Positions 18,152 to 27,321 of a stretch of DNA of 64,000 nt are shown here, one piece after another. A model generated the notes under the pieces. The model was given only the letters and a program-made list of their open reading frames with translations. It was not told where the DNA came from and did no database searches. The translations under genes were made by a program, and so were the position numbers. Numbering within the stretch: the stretch's first letter is position 1; each line of letters starts with the position of its first letter. This DNA comes from Burkholderia sp. BCC1644 (GTDB taxonomy: Bacteria; Pseudomonadota; Gammaproteobacteria; Burkholderiales; Burkholderiaceae): NCBI RefSeq assembly GCF_902833225.1, contig NZ_CADFEI010000018.1:1-64000 (forward strand), given 5' to 3'.

Positions 18152-19222
18152 TTACTTCCCGTCGGGCGTATTCCATTCGCCGCGTTCGGCGCGGCCGGTG
18201 TCGGGTGCCGAGAGCCCGAAGTGACGATACGTGAGCAGCGTCGCGACGCGCCCGCGCGGCGTGCGCTGCAGGAAGCCCTGCTGGATCAGGTACGGCTCGA
18301 GCACGTCCTCGATCGTGTCGCGCTCCTCGCCGATCGCCGCCGCGAGGTTGTCGATACCGACCGGGCCGCCGTCGAACTTGTACAGGATCGCTTCGAGCAG
18401 CTTGCGGTCCATCAGGTCGAAGCCGACCGGATCGACGTCGAGCATCGCGAGCGCGGCATCGGCCACCGCTGCCGTGATCTGGCCGTCGGCTTTCACTTCC
18501 GCGAAGTCGCGCACGCGGCGCAGCAGCCGGTTCGCGATCCGCGGCGTGCCGCGCGAACGCTTCGCGATTTCCAGCGCGCCGTGCGGATCGATCTGCGCGT
18601 TCAGCAGCGACGCCGAGCGCCGCACGATGCGCGACAGCTGATCGGCGTCGTAGAACTCGAGGCGCGCGACGATCCCGAAACGGTCGCGCAACGGGTTGGT
18701 CAGCATCCCCGCGCGGGTGGTCGCGCCGACCAGCGTGAACGGCTGCAGGTCGAGCTTCACGCTGCGCGCGGCCGGACCTTCGCCGATCATGATGTCGATC
18801 TGGTAATCCTCGAGCGCCGGATACAGGATTTCCTCGACGACCGGCGACAGCCGGTGGATCTCGTCGATGAACAGCACGTCGTTGGCTTCGAGGTTCGTCA
18901 GCAGCGCGGCGAGATCGCCCGCGCGCTCGAGCACGGGGCCCGACGTCTGGCGGAGGTTCACGCCCATTTCGCGCGCGATGATGTGCGCGAGCGTCGTCTT
19001 GCCGAGACCCGGCGGCCCGAACAGCAGCACGTGGTCGAGCGGCTCGGAGCGGCGCTTCGCCGCTTCGATGAAGATCTCGAGCTGGCCGCGCACCTTTTCC
19101 TGGCCGACGTAGTCGTCGAGCTGGCGCGGCCGCAGCGCACGTTCGAACACCTCCTCGTGCGACGAGGTGGGCGTGGCGGCGATGATCCGCTGCTCGGTAG
19201 CGAGTTTGTCGGTTTCAATCAT
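18152..19222 (-). CDS. ruvB: Holliday junction branch migration helicase RuvB
   Basis: Hexameric AAA+ motor that, with RuvA, moves Holliday junctions. The 356-residue protein has Walker [10 protein letters not shown] (69-77), Walker B FIDEIH (118-123), the arginine-finger region GATTRAGML, and the C-terminal winged helix ending near LLTYRHFGL. The N-terminus carries a short extra stretch before the usual [11 protein letters not shown]. It is the last of the ruvC-ruvA-ruvB series, 108 bases after ruvA. Confidence 0.97.
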   Translation of the reverse strand: MIETDKLATEQRIIAATPTSSHEEVFERALRPRQLDDYVGQEKVRGQLEIFIEAAKRRSEPLDHVLLFGPPGLGKTTLAHIIAREMGVNLRQTSGPVLERAGDLAALLTNLEANDVLFIDEIHRLSPVVEEILYPALEDYQIDIMIGEGPAARSVKLDLQPFTLVGATTRAGMLTNPLRDRFGIVARLEFYDADQLSRIVRRSASLLNAQIDPHGALEIAKRSRGTPRIANRLLRRVRDFAEVKADGQITAAVADAALAMLDVDPVGFDLMDRKLLEAILYKFDGGPVGIDNLAAAIGEERDTIEDVLEPYLIQQGFLQRTPRGRVATLLTYRHFGLSAPDTGRAERGEWNTPDGK

Positions 19223-19330
19223 GCGGCCATTGTACCGCGCGACGCGTTCCGGCCCACCTGGCCGAACGGCCGACTGGCGCGCGGTGCGGCGCCGCGCGAC
19301 ACTGGTTTCAACGACCGGACTGAACGCGCG

Positions 19331-19912
19331 TTACACCTTCGACAGCGCCTTCAGCGCGAGCTTGATGCCTTCGGACACGCCGGTGCCGGCCGGCACGTTC
19401 TTGATCGCGGCCAGGCCTTCCTTCTCGGAGTAGCCGAGCGCGAGCAGCGCGTTGAGGATGTCGGTCGCGTGGTCGGACGGCGACGCGGCGCCGGCGAGCG
19501 CACCGAGGTCGGCGCCGAGCTTGCCCTTCAGTTCGAGCAGCAGGCGTTCGGCCGTCTTCTTGCCGATGCCGGGCAGGCGCGTGAGACGCGCGGCGTCCTG
19601 CATCGTCACCGCCTGTGCGAGCTCCTGCACGCTCATGCCGGACAGCACGGCGAGCGCCATGCGTGCGCCGATGCCGGTGATCTTCAGCAGCTCGCGGAAG
19701 GTCGTGCGCTCCTGCGGCGTCAGGAAGCCGTACAGCAGGTGAGCGTCCTCGCGGACGATCTGCTGCGTGAGCAGCACGACGCGTTCGCCCGTTTGCGGCA
19801 GGTTGTAGAAGGTGCTCATCGGCACGTCGATTTCGTAGCCGACGCCGTTGCAGTCGACGAGCAGATGAGGCGGGTTCTTTTCGAGCAGGATGCCGGCGAT
19901 GCGACCGATCAT
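19331..19912 (-). CDS. ruvA: Holliday junction binding protein RuvA
   Basis: Tetrameric protein that holds the four-way junction and loads RuvB. The 193-residue product has the N-terminal OB domain ([20 protein letters not shown]), two helix-hairpin-helix motifs ([17 protein letters not shown] and [20 protein letters not shown]) and the C-terminal domain that contacts RuvB (residues 145-193). Length and domain order are normal. Lies 165 bases after ruvC. Confidence 0.97.
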   Translation of the reverse strand: MIGRIAGILLEKNPPHLLVDCNGVGYEIDVPMSTFYNLPQTGERVVLLTQQIVREDAHLLYGFLTPQERTTFRELLKITGIGARMALAVLSGMSVQELAQAVTMQDAARLTRLPGIGKKTAERLLLELKGKLGADLGALAGAASPSDHATDILNALLALGYSEKEGLAAIKNVPAGTGVSEGIKLALKALSKV

Positions 19913-20077
19913 GGAGGGCGGGACGAGAGGAATAAAGCGCGAGTGTAGCGCACGCGCGGCGCAATGCCGATGGGACTGGCCGTCAGGCCAATGCGATGCG
20001 TGTCGTGGGGGCGCCGCGCGCGGTCGAAACCGTCGCGGCGTCCGCCGCGGCGAGTCGGGTGAGCGCGTGCGCCGGCG

Positions 20078-20620
20078 TCAGCCGACCAGCCGCCCGCGCC
20101 GCACGCGCAGCCCCTTCTTCGCGAGCGCCGGTGCGAGGCCGCTGATCGTGCCGAGCGTATTGCCGCTGTGCGCGTGGCAGATCGCCATCCCGAGCGCGTC
20201 GGCCGCGTCGCTGCCGGGCTGGCCGGACAGGTTGAGCAGCCGGGTGACCATTTCCTGCATCTGCGACTTGGTCGCGCGGCCGTAGCCCACGACGGCCTGC
20301 TTCAGTTGCAGTGCGGTGTATTCGGCCACCGGCAGGCCGCCGGCGACGAGCCCGCAGATCGCGGCGCCGCGCGCCTGGCCGAGCAGCAGCGTCGACTGCG
20401 GGTTCACGTTGACGAACACCTGTTCGATCGCGGCCTGATCCGGCGCATGTTCGCGCACGAGCGTCGATACGCCCTGGAAGATCGTGCCGAGCCGCGTGGC
20501 CAGGTCGGCCGTCGGCGTGCGGATCACGCCGCTCGCGACATACGCGAGCCGATGGCCGCTGACGTCGATGACGCCGAAGCCGGTGACGCGCAGGCCGGGG
20601 TCGATGCCGAGAATTCGCAT
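20078..20620 (-). CDS. ruvC: Holliday junction resolvase RuvC
   Basis: Dimeric nuclease that cuts Holliday junctions. The 180-residue protein carries the four catalytic acids at exactly the E. coli positions: Asp7 (GIDPGLR), Glu66 (AAIEQVF), Asp138 and Asp141 ([16 protein letters not shown]). It is the first gene of the ruv series and is separated from purH by a terminator, so it probably has its own promoter. Confidence 0.97.
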   Translation of the reverse strand: MRILGIDPGLRVTGFGVIDVSGHRLAYVASGVIRTPTADLATRLGTIFQGVSTLVREHAPDQAAIEQVFVNVNPQSTLLLGQARGAAICGLVAGGLPVAEYTALQLKQAVVGYGRATKSQMQEMVTRLLNLSGQPGSDAADALGMAICHAHSGNTLGTISGLAPALAKKGLRVRRGRLVG

Positions 20621-20706
20621 GAGTGAGGAGAGAAACCTGATGCAGCGATACTACAACGAATGGTGCAGCGCACCGGTCGCACGCTTGCGTGCGCGGGCGT
20701 CGCACA

Positions 20707-20740
20707 ATAAAAAACCCGGCGGGTGCGACGCCGCCGGGCT
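20707..20740 (-). terminator. Terminator of the purH operon
   Basis: On the minus strand the stem AGCCCGGCGG/CCGCCGGGTT ends in a run of T (TTTTTT). It follows the purH stop by 31 bases and separates purH from ruvC. Confidence 0.88.
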
Positions 20741-20771
20741 CTCATGTTGCAGCCACACGGGCCGCATGCGA

Positions 20772-22337
20772 TCAGTGACGGAAGTGACGCACGCCGGTCA
20801 GGACCATCGCGATGCCGTGCTCGTCGGCTGCCGCGATCACTTCGTCGTCGCGCATCGAGCCGCCCGGCTGGATCACGCAGGTCGCGCCGGCTGCCACGAC
20901 GACGTCGAGGCCGTCGCGGAACGGGAAGAACGCATCCGACGCGACAGCCGAGCCGGCCAGCGTCAGGCCCGCGTTCTGCGCCTTGATGCTCGCGATGCGG
21001 GCGGAATCGACGCGGCTCATCTGGCCGGCGCCGACGCCGAGCGTCATGCCGTTGCCGCAGAACACGATCGCGTTCGACTTCACGTACTTCGCGACACGCC
21101 ATGCGAACAGCAGGTCGTCCATTTCCTTCGCGGTCGGCTGGCGCTTCGTGACGACGCGCAGCTCGCTCGGCAGCACGTTCCGCGAGTCGAGCGACTGCAC
21201 GAGCAGGCCGCCGCCCACGCGCTTCAGGTCGAACGCGTTGTGACCGTCGCCGAGCGCGATTTCGAGCAGGCGCACGTTCTGCTTCGCGGCGAACACCTGC
21301 TTTGCGGCGTCCGAGAACGACGGTGCGATCAGCACTTCGACGAACTGCTTCGCCACAGCCTGCGCGGCCGCTTCGTCGACTTCGCGGTTGAACGCGATGA
21401 TGCCGCCGAATGCGGAAGTCGGATCCGTCTGGAACGCCTTCGCGTACGCGTCGGCCGAGTCGTTGCCGACCGCGACGCCGCACGGGTTCGCGTGCTTGAT
21501 GATCACGCAGGCCGGCGCGTCGAACGTCTTCACGCATTCCCACGCCGCGTCCGAATCCGCGATGTTGTTGTACGACAGTTCCTTGCCCTGCAACTGGCGG
21601 TAGTTCGCCAGTGCGCCGGCCGGCGTCGCGAGATCGCGGTAGAACGCCGCGCTCTGGTGCGGGTTCTCGCCGTAGCGCAGGTCCTGCACCTTGTCGAACG
21701 CCATGTTCAGCGTGGCCGGGTACGCGCTGCGCGACGCGTGCTTCAGCTCGTCGGTCAGGCTCGTCAGGTAGTTCGTGATCGCGCCGTCGTATTGCGCGGT
21801 GTGCGCGAACACCTTCGTCGCGAGGCGGAAGTTGGTCGGATAGCCGACCGTGTTGCCGTTCGCCTTCATTTCATCGAGCACGACCGCGTAGTCGGCCGGA
21901 TCGACGACGACCGTCACGTCGCGGTGGTTCTTCGCGGCCGAGCGCAGCATCGTCGGGCCGCCGATGTCGATGTTCTCGATCGCGTCGGCGAGCGTGCAGT
22001 CGTCCTTCGCGATCGTCGCGACGAACGGGTACAGGTTCACGACGAGCAGGTCGATCGTCGGGATGCCGTGCTGTTCCAGCGCCTGCATGTGCTCGGGCAG
22101 GTCGCGGCGGGCGAGGATGCCGCCGTGCACCTTCGGGTGGAGCGTCTTCACGCGCCCATCGAGCATTTCCGGGAAGCCCGTGTAGTCGGCCACTTCGGTA
22201 ACGGGCAGGCCGGCGTCGGCGAGGAGTTTCGCGGTGCCGCCCGTCGACAGCAGCTTGACGCCGAGGTCGGACAGCGACTTCGCGAAGTCGACGATGCCGG
22301 TCTTGTCGGAAACGGAAATGAGCGCTTGCTTGATCAT
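20772..22337 (-). CDS. purH: Bifunctional AICAR transformylase/IMP cyclohydrolase
   Basis: Carries out the last two steps of IMP synthesis. The 521-residue protein has the MGS-like cyclohydrolase domain at the N-terminus ([40 protein letters not shown]) and the transformylase domain after about residue 200, with the catalytic Lys-His in [13 protein letters not shown] and the C-terminal [13 protein letters not shown]. Length is normal. It starts 44 bases after fis ends and is the last gene before a terminator. Confidence 0.97.
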   Translation of the reverse strand: MIKQALISVSDKTGIVDFAKSLSDLGVKLLSTGGTAKLLADAGLPVTEVADYTGFPEMLDGRVKTLHPKVHGGILARRDLPEHMQALEQHGIPTIDLLVVNLYPFVATIAKDDCTLADAIENIDIGGPTMLRSAAKNHRDVTVVVDPADYAVVLDEMKANGNTVGYPTNFRLATKVFAHTAQYDGAITNYLTSLTDELKHASRSAYPATLNMAFDKVQDLRYGENPHQSAAFYRDLATPAGALANYRQLQGKELSYNNIADSDAAWECVKTFDAPACVIIKHANPCGVAVGNDSADAYAKAFQTDPTSAFGGIIAFNREVDEAAAQAVAKQFVEVLIAPSFSDAAKQVFAAKQNVRLLEIALGDGHNAFDLKRVGGGLLVQSLDSRNVLPSELRVVTKRQPTAKEMDDLLFAWRVAKYVKSNAIVFCGNGMTLGVGAGQMSRVDSARIASIKAQNAGLTLAGSAVASDAFFPFRDGLDVVVAAGATCVIQPGGSMRDDEVIAAADEHGIAMVLTGVRHFRH

Positions 22338-22381
22338 GATGGAACCACCAATAGCCAGGGAAACGGGGACGGGGCGGCCGA

Positions 22382-22615
22382 CTACAGCAGGCCGTGCTGC
22401 TGCAGCTTCTTGCGCAGCGTATTGCGGTTGATGCCGAGGTACTCCGCGGCGAGCGACTGGTTGCCGCCCGCCTGTACGAGCACGACCTCGAGCATCGGCT
22501 TTTCGACGCAGGACATCACCATTTCATAGACGTCGTGCGGATTGGAGCCGTCTAGATCCCGGAAATACACGTCCAGGCTCTCGCGGACACATTGTTCGAT
22601 GTTGTGCTTGCTCAT
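22382..22615 (-). CDS. fis: Fis-family nucleoid-associated protein
   Basis: A 77-residue DNA-bending protein. The C-terminal helix-turn-helix reads [19 protein letters not shown], typical of Fis; the N-terminal arm is shorter than the 98-residue E. coli protein, as is usual in beta-proteobacteria. The ATG overlaps the dusB stop as ATGA. The dusB-fis order is the same as in enterobacteria, which supports orthology. Confidence 0.95.
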   Translation of the reverse strand: MSKHNIEQCVRESLDVYFRDLDGSNPHDVYEMVMSCVEKPMLEVVLVQAGGNQSLAAEYLGINRNTLRKKLQQHGLL

Positions 22616-23679
22616 GCTGCTAACTGGTTATGGTCGTCCGACTCGCCCTGGCCGTTTTCCTCTTCGTCATCGACGTAGACGAGGTGGTCCGACAGCGCCT
22701 TTTGCGCCTCGAAGAATGCATTGACGGCGGCGAGTTGCTCGCGGGAGGAATCGAGCGTGTTCATCCTGTGCCGGAACCCGTTGGCACCGGAAAGGCCGCG
22801 AGTGTACCAGCCGATGTGCTTGCGCGCAGTACGGACTCCCGTGAATTCACCGTAGAAAGCGTAGTGGTCTTCCAGGTGTTCGTTCATCACGTGCTGGATC
22901 TCGTCGATCAGCGGCGGGGGCAGCAGCTCACCGGTTTGCAGGAAATGATCGATTTCTCGGAACAGCCATGGCCGGCCTTGCGCGGCACGACCGATCATCA
23001 GCGCGTCGGCGCCGGTTGCATCGAGCACGGCCTTCGCTTTCGCGGGCGACGTGATGTCGCCGTTTGCAACGACCGGAATCCGCACGGCCGCCTTCACGGC
23101 CGCGATGGTGTCGTATTCGGCGTCGCCGCGGTACAGGTCGGCGCGCGTGCGGCCGTGCACGGTGAGCATCGAGATGCCGGCCGCTTCGGCGAGACGCGCG
23201 ACCGTGATCGCGTTCTTGTGCTCGCGGTCCCAGCCGGTGCGGATCTTCAGCGTGACGGGCACCGCATCGGGCCCCGTGCCGACCGCCGCGACGACGGCCT
23301 CGACGATCCGCTGCACCAGCGGCTCGTTCTGCAGCAGCGCGGAACCGGCCGCGACGTTGCAGACCTTTTTCGCCGGGCAGCCCATGTTGATGTCGATGAT
23401 CTGCGCGCCGTTGTCGACGTTGTAGCGGGCCGCTTCGGCCATCATCGCCGGATCGGCGCCGGCGATCTGGACCGCGATCGGCTCGACTTCGCCTTCGTGG
23501 TTCGCACGGCGCATCGTCTTCGCGCTTTTCCACAGCTGCGCGTTGGACGCGACCATCTCGGACACGGCGTAACCGGCCCCCAGCCGCTTGCACAGCTGAC
23601 GGAACGGACGATCCGTCACGCCGGCCATCGGGGCGACGAACAGGTTGTTACGCAATACGTGAGGGCCGATAACGGGCAT
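22612..23679 (-). CDS. dusB: tRNA-dihydrouridine synthase B
   Basis: FMN enzyme that reduces uridine to dihydrouridine in the D-loop of tRNA. The 355-residue protein begins with VLRNNLFVAPMAGVTDRPF, carries the family signature DINMGCPAKKVCNVAAGSAL (Cys107 is the usual catalytic residue), and has the FMN phosphate region ADALMIGRAAQGRPW. A C-terminal tail of acidic residues (DDEEENGQGESDD) is a little longer than in E. coli. It is co-transcribed with fis through an ATGA overlap. Confidence 0.95.
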   Translation of the reverse strand: MPVIGPHVLRNNLFVAPMAGVTDRPFRQLCKRLGAGYAVSEMVASNAQLWKSAKTMRRANHEGEVEPIAVQIAGADPAMMAEAARYNVDNGAQIIDINMGCPAKKVCNVAAGSALLQNEPLVQRIVEAVVAAVGTGPDAVPVTLKIRTGWDREHKNAITVARLAEAAGISMLTVHGRTRADLYRGDAEYDTIAAVKAAVRIPVVANGDITSPAKAKAVLDATGADALMIGRAAQGRPWLFREIDHFLQTGELLPPPLIDEIQHVMNEHLEDHYAFYGEFTGVRTARKHIGWYTRGLSGANGFRHRMNTLDSSREQLAAVNAFFEAQKALSDHLVYVDDEEENGQGESDDHNQLAA

Positions 23680-23804
23680 CGCAATGGCACCGCCCGCGAC
23701 TGGCGCGGGCAGGGGAAGGGAAGACGGAAAACGAGCATTTTACCGTATTCCCATGCCCCGCCGATTTGACCCGGTTTGAGTGGCGCAACTGTGCGCGCCG
23801 CGCG

Positions 23805-24992
23805 TCAGTTGCGCTGGCCGAACATCATCTGGCGCGCGATCACCTTCTTGAGCGGCGGCACGAATTCGAGCGCGGTCAGCGCGGCGCCGCGCAGCAGCGG
23901 AAGCGGGCCCGAGTCGATCGTAAACAATCGCGCCAGCGTGTCGGTCGCGCCGATCGTGAAGCGCCGGTCGAGCGCGCGGCGCGCGTTGAAGGTGGCGAGC
24001 GCGGTCGCTTCGAAGCCTTGCGCGGACAGCGTGTCGACGAGCGTATGCGCATCGCGCAGCCCGAGGTTGAGCCCCTGGCCCGCGACGGGGTGCAAGGTTT
24101 GCGCGGCATTGCCGACGATCGCGACGCGGCCGCTGACCAGCGTTTGCGCGGCGTTCAGGCCGAGCGGGAACGACGCGCGGCCGGCGATGGCGACGAAGTC
24201 GCCCATGCGTGCGCCGAACGCGCTGCCGAGCTCGCGCAGGAAAGTGTCGTCGGGCAGTGCGGCGCGCCGTGCCGCTTCGTCGGGCGCGCAGCACCAGACG
24301 AGCGAGTAGTCGGCCTGGCGCGGACCGCCGAGCGGCAGCAGCGCGAGCGGCCCTTCATGCGTGAAGCGTTCCCACGCGACGTTCGGGCGCGGCGCCGATA
24401 CCGTGACCGTGCCGACGAGCGCGGTCTGCCCGTAGTCGCGGCGATGTTTGGCCGTGTCGGCCTGCTGTTCGTGGAACAGCCCGCCTTCGGCGTTGATGAC
24501 GATACGTGCGCGCAGCGTACGTTCGCCCTGCGGGCCGTCGAGCGTCAGCGTGACGCCGTCGGCGTCCTGCTGCGGCGCGCGTGCGGTGGTCGACGTGAGC
24601 CAGTCGACGCGCGTGCCGCGCACGGCGCCCGCGAGCGCCTGCACGATCGAGCCGTAGCGCACGACGTAGCCGAGCGCGGCGAGGTCGTGCTCGTCGCGGT
24701 CGATCAGCGTGCGGCCGAAATGGCCGCGCTGCGACACGTGGATATGTTCGATCGGTGTGGCATCGGCGGGCCACGCGAGCGTGTCGAGCAGCACGCGGCT
24801 GCCGTGCGACACCGCGATCGCGCGCGGGTCGTTCGCGCTCGCGGCCGGTTCGCGCGCATCGATCAGTGCGATCGAGGCGTGCTGCGTCGCGCTGCGGCGT
24901 GCGAGCCAGCCGGCGAGCGCGAGCCCGACAGGGCCCGCGCCGACGATGGCGAGGTCGTAGTCCGGCGTGGCCGGGGAGGAAGCGGTCGTCAT
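23805..24992 (-). CDS. FAD-dependent ubiquinone biosynthesis hydroxylase (UbiH/UbiF/VisC family)
   Basis: A 395-residue flavin hydroxylase. The Rossmann fingerprint AIVGAGPVGLALAGWLAR lies near residue 15, the second FAD/NADPH motif is around VINAEGGLF, and the third signature GNAAQTLHPVAGQGLNLGLRD is near residue 290. This family hydroxylates the ring of ubiquinone precursors. Whether it acts as UbiH, UbiI, UbiF or UbiM cannot be read from motifs alone, so no symbol is given. It follows pepP by 37 bases, as ubiH follows pepP in E. coli, which favours the UbiH role. Confidence 0.9.
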   Translation of the reverse strand: MTTASSPATPDYDLAIVGAGPVGLALAGWLARRSATQHASIALIDAREPAASANDPRAIAVSHGSRVLLDTLAWPADATPIEHIHVSQRGHFGRTLIDRDEHDLAALGYVVRYGSIVQALAGAVRGTRVDWLTSTTARAPQQDADGVTLTLDGPQGERTLRARIVINAEGGLFHEQQADTAKHRRDYGQTALVGTVTVSAPRPNVAWERFTHEGPLALLPLGGPRQADYSLVWCCAPDEAARRAALPDDTFLRELGSAFGARMGDFVAIAGRASFPLGLNAAQTLVSGRVAIVGNAAQTLHPVAGQGLNLGLRDAHTLVDTLSAQGFEATALATFNARRALDRRFTIGATDTLARLFTIDSGPLPLLRGAALTALEFVPPLKKVIARQMMFGQRN

Positions 24993-25029
24993 CTTGATTC
25001 GTGAAACGGTGGTAACGGTCGGCGGCCGG

Positions 25030-26415
25030 TCATGCGTCTGCGCGCATCAGCGCTTCGATCTCGTCGGCGTCGACGGGCACGCCGCGCGTGATCAGTTCGC
25101 AGCCCTGCTCGCGCACGATCGCGTCGTCCTCGATGCGGATGCCGATGTTCCAGTACTCGGGCGGCACGTCGTCGGCGGCACGCACGTACAGGCCGGGCTC
25201 GACCGTCAGCGTCATGCCGGGTTTCAGCGTGCGCCACGGCAGCGCGCCGTTGCCGTCGCGCTCGGCGAGCCGCTCGCGGTAGTCGCCGCAGTCATGCACG
25301 TCCATCCCGATCCAGTGGCCCGTGCGGTGCATGTAGAAGCGCGAGTACGCGCGCTCGGCGATCACGTCGTCGACCGTCGAGAAGCGTGACTTCGGGATGA
25401 TGCCGGTGTCGAGCAGCCCCTGCGCGAGCACGCGCACGGCCGCATCGTGCGGCGCCTCGAACGGCACGCCCGCGCGCGTCGCATCGATCGCGGCCTGCTG
25501 CGCGGCGAGCACGATGTCGTACAGCGTGCGCTGCGCGGGCGAGAAGCGCCCGTTGGCCGGGAACGTGCGCGTGATGTCCGACGCGTAGCCGTCGAGTTCG
25601 CACGCGGCGTCGATCAGGATCAGGTCGCCGTCCTGCGCGGCCGCGTTGCCGGCCGGGTAGTGCAGCACGCATGCGTTCGCGCCGGCCGCGACGATCGAGC
25701 CGTACGCGGGCGACTGCGCGCCGTGCTTGCGGAACAGGTACAGCAGCTCGGCCTCGAGTTCGTATTCACGGATGCCGGGGCGGCACACCTGCATCGCGCG
25801 GCGGTGCGCGAGCGCGGAGATGTGCGCGGCGCGCATCATCGTCGCGAGTTCGTGTTCGTCCTTCACGAGCCGCATGTCGTCGAGCAGCGGCGTGAGATCG
25901 AGCAGCGCGTCCGGCGCGGCGACGCCCGTGCGTGCCAGCGCGCGTACCGCATCGATCCAGCCTGCAAGCTGGCGGTCGAAGTCGGCCGATGCGCCGAACC
26001 GGTAATGCACGGTGCCGGCATCGGCGAGCAGGCGCGGCATTTCGGTGTCGATCACGTCGACCGAGAATGCCGCGTCGAAACCGAACGCGTCGCGCGCGGC
26101 GTCGGGTCCGAAATGAAAGCCTTCCCAGATCTCGCGGTCGACATTCTTGCCGCGGCAGAACAGGATCGACTCCGGCGCGCCGTGCGGCGCGGCCGCGTTC
26201 AGCACGAGCACGGCATCCGGCTCGGTGAAGCCCGTCAGGTAGTGGAAGTAGCTGTCGAACCGGTACGGGTACGTCGTATCGCGGTTGCGCAGCAGTTCCG
26301 GCGCGGTGGGAACGATGGCGACGCCGCCGCCCGCGGCACGCAGTGCGGCAAGCACGCGTTCACGGCGCTGGCGGTAGACGTCGACGGCGATGGCGGTATC
26401 GAGGGGCGCATTCAT
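25030..26415 (-). CDS. pepP: Xaa-Pro aminopeptidase (aminopeptidase P)
   Basis: Removes N-terminal residues next to proline; a two-metal enzyme of the pita-bread fold. The 461-residue protein has the N-terminal AMP_N domain (YRQRRERVLAAL to about 170) and the catalytic domain with metal ligands in LILIDAACELDGYASDITRTF, the histidine in HRTGHWIGMDVHDCG, and glutamates in TVEPGLYV and IRIEDDAIV. I start at the ATG at 26415, which gives MNAPLDTAIAV; the frame upstream to 26586 overlaps the divergent GST promoter. It heads the long minus-strand run towards purH. Confidence 0.95.
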   Translation of the reverse strand: MNAPLDTAIAVDVYRQRRERVLAALRAAGGGVAIVPTAPELLRNRDTTYPYRFDSYFHYLTGFTEPDAVLVLNAAAPHGAPESILFCRGKNVDREIWEGFHFGPDAARDAFGFDAAFSVDVIDTEMPRLLADAGTVHYRFGASADFDRQLAGWIDAVRALARTGVAAPDALLDLTPLLDDMRLVKDEHELATMMRAAHISALAHRRAMQVCRPGIREYELEAELLYLFRKHGAQSPAYGSIVAAGANACVLHYPAGNAAAQDGDLILIDAACELDGYASDITRTFPANGRFSPAQRTLYDIVLAAQQAAIDATRAGVPFEAPHDAAVRVLAQGLLDTGIIPKSRFSTVDDVIAERAYSRFYMHRTGHWIGMDVHDCGDYRERLAERDGNGALPWRTLKPGMTLTVEPGLYVRAADDVPPEYWNIGIRIEDDAIVREQGCELITRGVPVDADEIEALMRADA

Positions 26416-26601
26416 CGTGCGATTGTAGCGCCGCGGGACGCCGTGCGTGAAAGAGGGGCGGTGAGCCGCGCCGGACGGCCCGCGCGGCGGTTGTTGCAAA
26501 CCATCCACAGGCCCGACGGCCGATTTTCTGTCGTGCGACGCTGGCCGGTTATGATCGGCGACAACGTATACTCTCGGCGGTTCCAAAAAAGAAGGCAGAT
26601 G

Positions 26602-27213
26602 ATGAAATTAATCGGTTCGCTCGGCAGCCCGTACGTCCGCAAGGCGCGGATCGTGCTTGCTGAAAAGAAGATCGACTACAAGCTGGAGCTCGAGAACGTG
26701 TGGGCGCCGGAGACGAATATTCATGCATCGAATCCGCTCGGCAAGGTCCCGTGCCTCGTGATGGAGGATGGTGCCGCGGTGTTCGATTCCCGCGTGATCT
26801 GCGAATACGTCGATACGCTGTCGCCGGTCGGCAAACTGATTCCGCCGTCGGGCCGCGAGCGTGTCGAGGTCCGTTGCTGGGAAGCGCTGGGCGACGGCGT
26901 CCTCGACGCCGCGGTCGCGATTCGCATCGAACACACGATGCGCGACGAGGCGCAGCGCAGCGAGAGCTGGATCGCGCGCCAGCAGCGCAAGATCGACGAC
27001 GGTCTCGTCGCGATGTCGCAGGGCCTCGGCGGCAAGACATGGTGCGTCGGTAATCATTACACGCTCGCCGACATCGCCCTCGGCTGCGCGCTCGGCTACC
27101 TCGACTTCCGGATGCCCGAGCTCAACTGGCGCGACCGCCACCCGAACCTCGACAAGTATTTCGTGAAGCTCCAGCAGCGGCAATCGTTCGCCGATACGCT
27201 GCCGCAGAACTGA
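26602..27213 (+). CDS. Glutathione S-transferase family protein
   Basis: A 203-residue GST. The N-terminal thioredoxin-like domain contains the SPYVRKARI active-site region (Ser rather than Tyr or Cys as the likely thiol contact), then NPLGKVPCL and the GSH gamma-glutamyl motif DSRVICEY. The all-helical C-terminal domain carries the folding motif YTLADIALGCALGYLDFR. It resembles YibF/SspA-like GSTs. AGAAGG lies six bases before the second of two adjacent ATGs, so I use 26602. TATACT at 26567-26572 may be its -10. Substrate unknown. Confidence 0.9.
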   Translation: MKLIGSLGSPYVRKARIVLAEKKIDYKLELENVWAPETNIHASNPLGKVPCLVMEDGAAVFDSRVICEYVDTLSPVGKLIPPSGRERVEVRCWEALGDGVLDAAVAIRIEHTMRDEAQRSESWIARQQRKIDDGLVAMSQGLGGKTWCVGNHYTLADIALGCALGYLDFRMPELNWRDRHPNLDKYFVKLQQRQSFADTLPQN

Positions 27214-27246
27214 GCCGCCGGCCACGCATTCACGCATTCGGCAGAC

Positions 27247-27280
27247 AAAAGAAAAGCGCCCCGCGGGGCGCTTTTCTTTT
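27247..27280. terminator. Perfectly symmetric bidirectional terminator
   Basis: The arms AAAAGAAAAGCGCCCC and GGGGCGCTTTTCTTTT are exact reverse complements around a GC centre. With A and T flanks on both sides it can end transcripts from both the GST gene and the converging glutamate-synthase-like gene. Confidence 0.92.
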
Positions 27281-27321
27281 TGCCGCGCGGGCCGCCGCGT
27301 GAGCGGGGCGGCCTGCGTGCG

